A DNA stretch of 7,406 nt from Candidatus Aenigmatarchaeota archaeon (lineage in GTDB: Archaea > Aenigmatarchaeota > Aenigmatarchaeia > PWEA01 > JAGHBM01): positions 1-7,406 of the forward strand of contig JAGHBM010000056.1 of the NCBI GenBank assembly GCA_021160955.1, written 5' to 3'. This document shows, one piece after another, positions 1 through 4,943 of this stretch (the first letter of the stretch is position 1; each line of letters begins with the position of its first letter). The position numbers and the translations under genes were made by a program. Under the pieces are notes generated by a model. That model searched no databases. It was not told the origin of the DNA and was given only the letters and a program-made list of their open reading frames with translations.

Positions 1-574
1 CAAAAGTGTACGATGCAGCTGGATTTCCATCTCTCGGTTCACCGACTGAACCAGGGTTTATTATGTATTTTCCATTTATTTCTTTGACGAACGGTATATG
101 GGTATGACCGCAGATTATTATATCGGCATTGGTCTTGGAAAAATATCTGTTTAAATTTCCAATTGGCTCTGCACCACTTATCATTCCACCCAGAGGATTT
201 TCTGGAGATCCATGAACTACAAATATTTTGAATCCCTCCAGATCTAAGGCAAGATAAGTTTCGAGAGAGTCTAAAAAGATTAGGTTCTCTTCTGATATGT
301 TCTCTCTGGTCCACTCAATCGACTTGGCTATGGACAACTCTATCCCAGCATACTTTCCATCGAGAGTTGCTTGGTCGCACTCACCACGGACTGACATAAA
401 ATTTTTCAAGTGTCTTAAGGCGTTGCAAACACCATTTGGAAATGGTCCTATTCCCACAATATCGCCTGCTGATATCACATAATCCGCTGATCCGAAATAA
501 TGTTTCATATCTTCAAAAACAGCCTTGAGCGCGGGAAGATTTGCATGAATATCCGAGATTAACATCAGTCTCAT
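1..574 (-). CDS. Calcineurin-like metallophosphoesterase (YfcE/MJ0936-like), 3' end cut off by window edge
   Basis: A cytoplasmic binuclear-metal phosphodiesterase or phosphatase; its substrate cannot be told from sequence. It begins at ATG 574-572 and stays open to base 1, giving 191 codons; relatives are roughly 160-250 residues, so little should be missing. Visible family motifs: D8-x-H10 in SDIHANLPAL near the N-terminus, AGD (D38) in AGDIVGIGP, the third block read as GECD (64-67), VVHGSP (H121), and GHTHIPF (H157, H159) followed by NPGSVGEPRDGNP. The third block is odd: family members normally have GNHD or GNCD, where Asn is a metal ligand, and here the codon is GAG (Glu65). All other ligands are intact, so the enzyme may still bind metal. 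An AT-rich stretch at about 597-610 could be its TATA region, giving a very short leader. The neighbouring glycine-rich ORF lies upstream on the same strand. The family is clear; the specific activity is unknown. Confidence 0.9.
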   Translation of the reverse strand, partial: MRLMLISDIHANLPALKAVFEDMKHYFGSADYVISAGDIVGIGPFPNGVCNALRHLKNFMSVRGECDQATLDGKYAGIELSIAKSIEWTRENISEENLIFLDSLETYLALDLEGFKIFVVHGSPENPLGGMISGAEPIGNLNRYFSKTNADIIICGHTHIPFVKEINGKYIINPGSVGEPRDGNPAASYTF

Positions 575-624
575 GATATAATTAAGCTCAACACAAAATA
601 AAAAATAAAAGGTTTGGAGTGAAA

Positions 625-888
625 TCACAATAACTTCTTCGTAGTATTCAACAAACTGTACTCTTCATCTGCTCCTATCATGAATCCTGCTGCTCCAAAC
701 TTTATTGCCCCAGTAATTGCTCCACTTCCTGTTGCCATTGCTTCAATCGTATTTTTGATATGATTGTTCATATAGAATCCATCTCCTATTATTGGCCATT
801 TGTCTATCATTCCTGCTGCTCCGGCTGATAACCACCCGCCGACATATCCAAGAGCTGCACCAACTCCGAATCCTATTGTAGCACCAAT
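625..888 (-). CDS. Small glycine/alanine-rich membrane-like protein, no canonical start codon; possible remnant
   Basis: I do not recognise a family. The frame ends at 625 and is open back to the stop TAA at 895-897. Two hydrophobic Gly/Ala-rich stretches resemble glycine-zipper transmembrane segments: one starts IGFGVGAALGYVGGW, the other is GSGAITGAIKFGAAGFMIGA, joined by a loop containing KWPIIGDGFYMNNHIKN, with a short polar tail ending TTKKLL. The first in-frame ATG (810-808) would remove the whole first stretch, and there is no in-frame ATG, GTG or TTG upstream of it. The only plausible upstream initiator is ATT at 888-886, which lies at about the distance expected for a near-leaderless transcript from the TATA-like bases at 916-924. 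The coordinates given use this ATT. Alternatives are true initiation at 810 (61 residues), a frameshifted gene, or a decayed copy of a small pore-forming or bacteriocin-like peptide. Coding status is uncertain. Confidence 0.45.
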   Translation of the reverse strand: MGATIGFGVGAALGYVGGWLSAGAAGMIDKWPIIGDGFYMNNHIKNTIEAMATGSGAITGAIKFGAAGFMIGADEEYSLLNTTKKLL

Positions 889-910
889 TGAAAATTATTT
901 TTACCTGCAA

Positions 911-956
911 GTGATAAATATAAATATTTTTCTCACAAAGAATAAACTGTGATAAC
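911..956 (+). promoter_or_regulatory. Shared promoter region: TATA box, operator-like repeat, GTGAT ribosome-binding site
   Basis: TATAAATA at 919-926 lies about 34 bases before the ATG at 957, predicting a transcript start near 947 and a leader of about ten bases. GTGAT at 949-953 precedes that ATG by three bases and matches the anti-Shine-Dalgarno of archaeal 16S rRNA. The same AT block, read on the minus strand (TTTATATTT), is about 30 bases upstream of the ATT at 888, so it may also serve the glycine-rich ORF. TCACA (933-937) and TGTGA (948-952) form an inverted repeat between the TATA box and the start, and GTGATAA occurs twice (911-917, 949-955). Confidence 0.55.
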
Positions 957-1619
957 ATGTTCACCAATCTTAAAAGAAAACTGTACGAGAGAATAGAGAG
1001 GAAACGGATAGAAGAATACGAAAGTGAACTCGAGAAATTAGAAATGGAGAAAGCTGCTTCGGGAGAAACGCCAGAACTTCTGCTCAAGGAAGCTGACTTA
1101 CTTCTATACTCCAACAGATTTGATGAAGCACTTAAAAGGTATAGACAAATTTTATCGTCCAATGACTTGCCAAACTATGTGGCAGCTGAGATACATGAAA
1201 GAATAGGAAATATAACTGGAGATCTTGGCCATCTGTCTAAAGCTATAGAATTTAACGAAAAACCTGAATATTTATATAATCGTGCATATATGGCACTTAA
1301 AATTTCAAAAATGGAAAGATCTCCCGAGGAAAAGAGAAAGCTTCTGGATCTTGCGGAGAAGGATATAACAAAGTGCCTGGAAATAGAGCCAGACTTCTTT
1401 GCTCACTACGAACTCAGGGCCATAGTGAGAGTAAATAAAGGAAACAAAAACGGTGCCGTTTATGATATCTTGAACGGATTTAAGAATACATATTCGCCAG
1501 AGTATGAAGGCATCAAATTCTTTTCAGATGGTTGGAAGATAATATCATCAAGCTTTGATGACAAAATCAAGAGTGCAATGAAAAGTGAGATAGAGAAAAT
1601 AAAGAGGTCGAAAAAATAG
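957..1619 (+). CDS. Coiled-coil / TPR-like repeat protein, 220 aa
   Basis: Probably a cytoplasmic protein-interaction scaffold; no catalytic motif is visible. Residues 5-35 are highly charged and helical (KRKLYERIERKRIEEYESEL), probably a coiled coil. From about 40 to 170 there are helical pairs resembling tetratricopeptide repeats. The best unit is residues 41-66, with the pattern ADLLLYSNRFDEALKRY typical of TPR helices A and B, followed by weaker units around 78-100, 105-116 and 128-165. The C-terminus is basic (EKIKRSKK). There is no signal peptide or membrane segment. The start at ATG 957 is supported by GTGAT three bases upstream and a TATA box at 919-926. It is followed after 34 bases by the Trm5 gene, which has its own TATA-like box, so the two need not share a message. 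The partner protein is unknown. Confidence 0.8.
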   Translation: MFTNLKRKLYERIERKRIEEYESELEKLEMEKAASGETPELLLKEADLLLYSNRFDEALKRYRQILSSNDLPNYVAAEIHERIGNITGDLGHLSKAIEFNEKPEYLYNRAYMALKISKMERSPEEKRKLLDLAEKDITKCLEIEPDFFAHYELRAIVRVNKGNKNGAVYDILNGFKNTYSPEYEGIKFFSDGWKIISSSFDDKIKSAMKSEIEKIKRSKK

Positions 1620-1624
1620 TCACA

Positions 1625-1632
1625 TTAATAAA
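1625..1632 (+). promoter_or_regulatory. TATA-like box for the Trm5 gene (leaderless type)
   Basis: TTAATAAA is centred 25 bases before the ATG at 1654. No Shine-Dalgarno lies between (the bases just before the ATG are TTATTCTTTTT), so transcription would begin at or next to the start codon. Confidence 0.45.
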
Positions 1633-1653
1633 TTCCTGAATCTTATTCTTTTT

Positions 1654-2493
1654 ATGTCCATTGAAAAAGAGTTGAGAGTAAAGTTAACTGAAGAAGAACT
1701 TAAGAAACTTGTTAAGTCATTTGACATCATTGGTTCAAGGGAAAAAGCAGTTGCCATAATTGAAATTCCAGACGAACTGAGTGAAAAGAAAACATTGATT
1801 GCAGAAGCCATAATGAAGGTTCACAAGAATGTTGTTGCAGTCCTAAGGAAAAAGTCTCCAAGAAAAGGTACTTTTAGATTGAGAAAATACGAACTTTTGT
1901 TGGGAGAAAAAAACACAGAAGTCCTTCACAAAGAGAGCGGTTGCAGATTCTTACTGGACCCAAGAAAGGTTTATTTCTCTGTTAGAGAATCTGCCGAAAG
2001 ACTGAGAATATCCGAAAAAGTTAAAGAAAATGAAAAAATATTGGTTATGTTCGGTGGTGTGGCACCATATCCCATCGTGATAGCGAAGAAAAGAGACGTA
2101 AATAAGATATACTCAATAGAGATTAATCCTAAAGCACATGAATATGCCATAAAAAACGTATTGCTGAATAAAGTCGGAGATGTTGTTATTCCGATCCTCG
2201 GAGATGTGAGAGAAATCTGTCCTTTAATTCGTCAAAAGTTTGACAGGATTCTGATGCCACTCCCAGAAAAGGCATATGAATTTTTGGACGTCGCACTTTC
2301 CTGCTCAAAGAAGGGAACCATAATTCATCTGTATGGTGTAAGTGAAGAGAAGAATCTTTTTGATGACCTTGAAAAAAAGGTAGTGTTAGAGATGAAAAAG
2401 TTGAACAAAAAATATAAGACAATTGAAAGAAGAAAAGTACTTCCATTTGGTCCGAGAAAATGGAAAGTGTGTTTGGACATAAGGATTCTTTAA
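1654..2493 (+). CDS. trm5: Trm5-family tRNA (guanine(37)-N1)-methyltransferase, short form without D1 domain
   Basis: Class I SAM-dependent enzyme of the Trm5/TYW2 family, expected to methylate N1 of G37 in tRNA, which prevents +1 frameshifting and starts wyosine synthesis on tRNA-Phe. Residues 20-110 match the D2 domain: SFDIIG (22-27), GTFRLRKYELLLGEKNTEV (72-90), HKESGCRF and the conserved YFSVRES block with Arg111. The catalytic Rossmann domain follows: motif I MFGGVAPYPI (132-141), IEINP (155-159), LGDVRE (182-187), MPLPEKA (201-207) in the position of the family N-(L/P)-P block, and IIHLYG (223-228). At 279 residues it lacks the roughly 70-residue N-terminal D1 domain of Methanocaldococcus Trm5b. 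Motif I has Val131 where many members have Asp, and MPLP replaces NLP or NPP; I recall similar forms in other archaeal sequences. It converges with the unknown gene ending at 2502, eight bases away. Assignment to Trm5 rather than another paralogue is fairly secure. Confidence 0.85.
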   Translation: MSIEKELRVKLTEEELKKLVKSFDIIGSREKAVAIIEIPDELSEKKTLIAEAIMKVHKNVVAVLRKKSPRKGTFRLRKYELLLGEKNTEVLHKESGCRFLLDPRKVYFSVRESAERLRISEKVKENEKILVMFGGVAPYPIVIAKKRDVNKIYSIEINPKAHEYAIKNVLLNKVGDVVIPILGDVREICPLIRQKFDRILMPLPEKAYEFLDVALSCSKKGTIIHLYGVSEEKNLFDDLEKKVVLEMKKLNKKYKTIERRKVLPFGPRKWKVCLDIRIL

Positions 2494-2501
2494 AGCTATT
2501 T

Positions 2502-2954
2502 TCAAACCCATTTCCCAAAGAGCCTTTCGAATTTATGATAATTTTTGGACATCTCCAATATGTAATCTTTATACTCGATCACATCGGGATCTTTAGAAAA
2601 AACATAAAGGATCTCCAATACTTCGTCAAGGTCAACATCCATTGGTTTTTCGGATATTTTCATTCCATCATCCACGATCTTCATGGCCTTTTCTCCATTG
2701 AAATCGCTATAAACTTTATCGATGAACTTCCATGCACTAGAAACGTATTCCTCCTTTGCCCTTTCCAACTTGTCTAAATAATTTCTGACCTTTTTTCTGT
2801 TGAAAAGACGAGAACCTATTGCCTTTCTTTTTATCATGACCAATATATCGGAGTTTCTTTTTACAGTAGTCTTCAAATCAAAATAGTTCTCGTCCTTGTC
2901 GCTAAGAACGGTATCCCATACTTCTGGAACATTTAAATCATAGTTCTCTGACAT
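2502..2954 (-). CDS. Unknown protein, 150 aa, downstream of taw2
   Basis: I do not recognise a family. The start is placed at ATG 2954-2952 (MSENYDLNVPEVW) rather than at the further upstream in-frame ATG at 3026. The intervening residues (basic and hydrophobic, ending FKFIFVF) lie inside the end of taw2 and look like read-through. A TATA box at 2978-2985 is centred 27 bases before 2954, so this is a natural leaderless start. The protein is soluble, charged and mostly helical: a basic middle (SRLFNRKKVRNYLDKLERAKEEY), an acidic helical stretch (PMDVDLDEVLEILYVFSKD), and an aromatic end (KFERLFGKWV). No Cys clusters, metal motif or nucleotide-binding loop are seen. Its position behind taw2 could mean shared read-through expression, but it has its own promoter and no link to tRNA modification can be shown. 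Confidence 0.75.
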   Translation of the reverse strand: MSENYDLNVPEVWDTVLSDKDENYFDLKTTVKRNSDILVMIKRKAIGSRLFNRKKVRNYLDKLERAKEEYVSSAWKFIDKVYSDFNGEKAMKIVDDGMKISEKPMDVDLDEVLEILYVFSKDPDVIEYKDYILEMSKNYHKFERLFGKWV

Positions 2955-2977
2955 AAAGACGAAAATGAACTTAAAAA

Positions 2978-2985
2978 TATTTATA
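2978..2985 (-). promoter_or_regulatory. TATA box for the 150-aa gene, overlapping the taw2 stop codon
   Basis: Read on the minus strand the bases are TATAAATA, within AAAAGTATAAATATTTTTAA. The box is centred 27 bases before the ATG at 2954, predicting a transcript start at about 2956. The TAA stop of taw2 (2983-2981) lies inside the box. Confidence 0.6.
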
Positions 2986-3697
2986 CTTTTACATCTAAGA
3001 CCCAGTGATATCTTCTTGGTCCCCAAGACTTTATTTTTACTCTTTGGAGAATTTTGCAGTTTTCACATACTTTCTTTACATCTCTTTCTAAAGACTTGGG
3101 TTCTTCTTCGTCAATGCCATGATAATGAATTATGCCACCGGACCTGACGAAATCAATGGCCTTCAGCAAGTAATTTTTGGAAGAAGGAAGGAGTCCCATT
3201 AGAACCCTATCTGCTTTCTCGTCGATATCAACATTTAGACAATCGCCAAGAATTGGTTCGATATTCTTGATTTTGTTCAACTCAATATTTTCACGGAGAT
3301 ATCCATATGCAACTGGATTTATCTCTATGGAGTATATTCTCTTGGCCTTCGTGTGGACAGCCAACGGAACGGAGAAGTATCCAATTCCGGCAAACATATC
3401 AACTATGATCTCACCGGGCTTCACAAGTTTAGTTATTCTCAATCTCTCGAGGTGATTTCCTTTTGACCACATTATCTTTGAAACATCCAGCTTGAACAGG
3501 CAACCGTGTTCTTTGTGAATGGTCTCAGTTCCATTTCCTACCAATTTCTTTAACTTTGGTTGGCGGAACTGTCCTTCTATCCATCCAGACTTGTACATCA
3601 CAGTTTTCGTATCAGGAATTTTCTTGAGTAGTCTCTCCGCAAGCTTTTTGTCATTTTTGTTGATAATGATGACTTGGCCAATTTTTTGGTAGTGCAT
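2981..3697 (-). CDS. taw2: Taw2, tRNA-Phe 4-demethylwyosine aminocarboxypropyltransferase
   Basis: Transfers the 3-amino-3-carboxypropyl group of S-adenosylmethionine to C7 of 4-demethylwyosine at position 37 of tRNA-Phe, the archaeal counterpart of eukaryotic TYW2. The protein is full length at 238 residues. It shows the Taw2 signature from end to end: YQKIG at the start, EGQFRQPKLKKLVGNGTETI (41-60), HKEHGCLFKLDVSKIMWSKGN (61-81), motif I VDMFAGIGYFSVPLA (99-113), YSIEINPVAYGYLREN (122-137), ADRVLMGLL (162-170), GGIIHYHG (187-194) and the C-terminal W-G-P-R-R-Y-H-W-V-L-D-V block. The DRVLMG motif replaces the N-(L/P)-P block of the related Trm5 methyltransferases and separates Taw2 from them. 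It starts at ATG 3697 with no Shine-Dalgarno; TATA-like bases at 3718-3725 suit a leaderless start. The Trm5 gene lies nearby in the opposite orientation, and the two act successively on G37. Taw1, the step between them, is not in this window. Confidence 0.93.
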   Translation of the reverse strand: MHYQKIGQVIIINKNDKKLAERLLKKIPDTKTVMYKSGWIEGQFRQPKLKKLVGNGTETIHKEHGCLFKLDVSKIMWSKGNHLERLRITKLVKPGEIIVDMFAGIGYFSVPLAVHTKAKRIYSIEINPVAYGYLRENIELNKIKNIEPILGDCLNVDIDEKADRVLMGLLPSSKNYLLKAIDFVRSGGIIHYHGIDEEEPKSLERDVKKVCENCKILQRVKIKSWGPRRYHWVLDVKV

Positions 3698-3717
3698 AAT
3701 TAATAAAAGAGAGTTTT

Positions 3718-3743
3718 CATTTAAGTTCTTCAGGGTTTATAAT
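3718..3743 (-). promoter_or_regulatory. Promoter of taw2
   Basis: Two candidates on the minus strand: CTTAAATG (3725-3718), centred about 24 bases before the ATG at 3697 and therefore leaderless, and ATTATAAA (3743-3736), which would give a leader of about 17 bases with no Shine-Dalgarno. The first fits the spacing of the other leaderless genes here. Confidence 0.45.
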
Positions 3744-3765
3744 CCACCACTAAATAATGGTAACG

Positions 3766-3773
3766 TTTAAATA
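3766..3773 (+). promoter_or_regulatory. TATA box of the 127-aa gene (leaderless type)
   Basis: TTTAAATA is centred about 27 bases before the ATG at 3797, so the transcript should begin at or within two bases of the start codon. No GTGAT or other Shine-Dalgarno lies between. This promoter is divergent from that of taw2 within a 99-base gap. Confidence 0.6.
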
Positions 3774-3796
3774 CGATTTCTAATATAATTTTCTTT

Positions 3797-4180
3797 ATGA
3801 GCGAAATATATGTATCTCCAAATGAAATGATTCAAAGGTTGTACGAAGAACTGTTTTCTGAAGAATTTGAAATCACATGGGACGATTACATTAGAATAAT
3901 AAAGAAAGACCATAACGTCATTGACGGTCAAATATTGAACATATCAAAAAAAGAAGATAAGATATCGATAAATTTACTAAAACGTGGAGAGAAATACAAA
4001 AAGAAAATAAAAGGATTTTTGGACAAAAATAAAATAGAATATGAAGAAAAAAGCATGCCAGAACCTTATGCAATATCGTATGAAATACCGACAGGAAAAG
4101 TAGAAATAACATTATTAGGAGATCCTGAAGAATTGAAAAATTACCTCGATGAGTTCAATTATAGAGAATTGAGACCATAA
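3797..4180 (+). CDS. Unknown small acidic protein, 127 aa
   Basis: I do not recognise a family. The product is soluble, with no signal peptide, membrane segment or cysteines. The N-terminal third is helical and acidic (MIQRLYEELFSEEFEITWDDY), the middle is lysine-rich (KRGEKYKKKIKGFLDKNKIEYEEKS), and the last third has alternating beta-type stretches (AISYEIPTGKVEITLLGDPEEL) before a helical tail ending RELRP. The beta-rich region with a G-D-P-E-E turn could be a small alpha/beta domain, but nothing identifies a ligand. Codon use is strongly A-rich, like its downstream neighbour. The winged-helix gene follows after 44 bases but carries its own TATA-like box and ribosome-binding site, so shared transcription is possible without being required. 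Confidence 0.75.
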   Translation: MSEIYVSPNEMIQRLYEELFSEEFEITWDDYIRIIKKDHNVIDGQILNISKKEDKISINLLKRGEKYKKKIKGFLDKNKIEYEEKSMPEPYAISYEIPTGKVEITLLGDPEELKNYLDEFNYRELRP

Positions 4181-4183
4181 AAC

Positions 4184-4218
4184 TTATAAAAATTAGAGCA
4201 AATATAATTCTTGGGTGA
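4184..4218 (+). promoter_or_regulatory. TATA box and GGTGA ribosome-binding site of the winged-helix gene
   Basis: TTATAAAA at 4184-4191 predicts a transcript start near 4212. GGGTGAT at 4213-4219 then lies at the very 5' end of the message, five bases before the ATG at 4225, and fixes that start. Confidence 0.55.
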
Positions 4219-4224
4219 TAAAAG

Positions 4225-4548
4225 ATGGATGACGAAATGCTCTACAAGATAGATGAAAAAATTGATAAGATAGATGATCGTTTGGAAAGACTCGAAGATA
4301 AGATAGATAGATTAAACAAGGAATGGGAAATAGAAGAACTACCGCCGAAGCAAAAAGAAATCCTTGATTTCCTTAAGGAACATCCCGAAGGCTTGGGAGT
4401 ATGGGACCTTGCAAAAGCTAATGATATCCCTTATTCAGATTGCTATATGATGCTCAAAGAATTGAAGAAAAAAGGTCTAGTGGAAGAAAGACGCAGCAAA
4501 GGATACTCCTGGAAATACTATCCCAAAATAAAATATCAACAACAATGA
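4225..4548 (+). CDS. Coiled-coil winged-helix protein, probable DNA-binding regulator, 107 aa
   Basis: Probably a small oligomeric DNA-binding protein. Residues 4-33 form a near-perfect coiled coil. The core positions are Leu6, Ile9, Ile13, Ile16, Leu20, Leu23, Ile27 and Leu30, spaced 3-4 without a break, with Asp, Glu, Lys and Arg between, giving the recurring KIDEKIDKIDDRLERLEDK pattern. Residues 40-100 look like a winged helix: PPKQKEILDFLKEHPEG (helix 1), GVWDLAKANDIPYSDCYMML (helices 2 and 3, the recognition unit), LKKKGLVEERRSKGYSWKYYP (end of helix 3 and the wing). The fold resembles MarR-like or DprA-type winged helices and archaeal regulators of similar size. The start is set by GGGTGAT five bases upstream. 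A Gln-rich tail (YQQQ) ends the protein. It sits just upstream of the SRP RNA promoter; whether it regulates it is unknown. Confidence 0.8.
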   Translation: MDDEMLYKIDEKIDKIDDRLERLEDKIDRLNKEWEIEELPPKQKEILDFLKEHPEGLGVWDLAKANDIPYSDCYMMLKELKKKGLVEERRSKGYSWKYYPKIKYQQQ

Positions 4549-4616
4549 AAGAAACTTTCTAAAAAACAATATCAAAATCAAACTTTGACCGTATGGAACA
4601 TTGTTTCTGTTAACTA

Positions 4617-4624
4617 TTTAAATT
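4617..4624 (+). promoter_or_regulatory. TATA box of the SRP RNA gene
   Basis: TTTAAATT, within TATTTAAATTT at 4615-4625, is centred about 25 bases before the 5' end inferred from helix 1 of the SRP RNA (about 4644-4647). Agreement between promoter spacing and RNA pairing supports both. Confidence 0.65.
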
Positions 4625-4643
4625 TGCTGAAAAGAAACTATTC

Positions 4644-4920
4644 TATGGTGGAATAGGCCGGGTGGCTAGGGGTCACCTCCAGCCCAAATCCTCTTCAGGG
4701 CGGCCGAAAAGCCTGGAGCGGCCTGTTGGTACCGTGGGCCCAACTCTCCAACTGCGAAGTTCCGTCCCCTAGGATCGGCGTTCTGGTGAACCGGGTCAGG
4801 CCAGGAATGGAGCAGCCCTAAGCCAGAATGTCCGATGTTTAGGGGGTCTCGGAATGGAGAAGGAGGGTTGGACCAACCCACGGTGTCGTACAGGTCCATC
4901 CAGGTGAATTCCACCGCTAA
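4644..4920 (+). ncRNA. ffs: Archaeal signal recognition particle 7S RNA
   Basis: RNA scaffold of the signal recognition particle, which binds SRP54 and SRP19 and targets nascent membrane and secreted proteins. Helix 8 is diagnostic: TTCTGG (4781-4786) pairs with CCAGAA (4823-4828), enclosing GTCAGG, a GGAA tetraloop at 4804-4807 closed by A-T and CC/GG pairs, then GAGCAG, the SRP54 binding loop. Helix 5 is visible as CCCCTA (4766-4771) with TAGGGG (4840-4845), ATCGG (4774-4778) with CCGAT (4832-4836), and TTCCG (4760-4764) with CGGAA (4850-4854). The 5' domain has GGCCGGGTGGCTAGGGG (from 4656). The ends pair as archaeal helix 1: GGTGGAAT (4647-4654) with ATTCCACC (4908-4915). Ends are approximate, about 275 bases, near the usual 300. 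It is much richer in GC than the flanking DNA. No terminator follows; the S16 protease gene starts about 24 bases on. Confidence 0.95.
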
Positions 4921-4934
4921 TTCGAAGTAAACGA

Positions 4935-4939
4935 GTGAT
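4935..4939 (+). promoter_or_regulatory. Ribosome-binding site that decides the start of the Lon-like gene
   Basis: GTGAT lies four bases before ATG 4944. The in-frame GTG at 4935 is part of this site, so ATG 4944 is the better start, and the longer reading with three extra residues is probably wrong. Confidence 0.6.
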
Positions 4940-4943
4940 TAAA

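Noticed and set aside
743..1162. 139-codon minus-strand frame opposite the TPR-like gene
   Set aside because: It is Ser/Leu-rich antisense of a better-supported gene and then runs out of frame over the glycine-rich ORF; it has no start signals.
2955..3026. Longer N-terminus (24 more residues) for the 150-aa minus-strand gene
   Set aside because: The extension overlaps the taw2 coding end and the TATA box at 2978-2985, which places the transcript start at about 2956.
3746..3761. ACCA / TGGT inverted repeat in the gap between taw2 and the 127-aa gene
   Set aside because: Arms of only four bases with an eight-base AT spacer are expected by chance.
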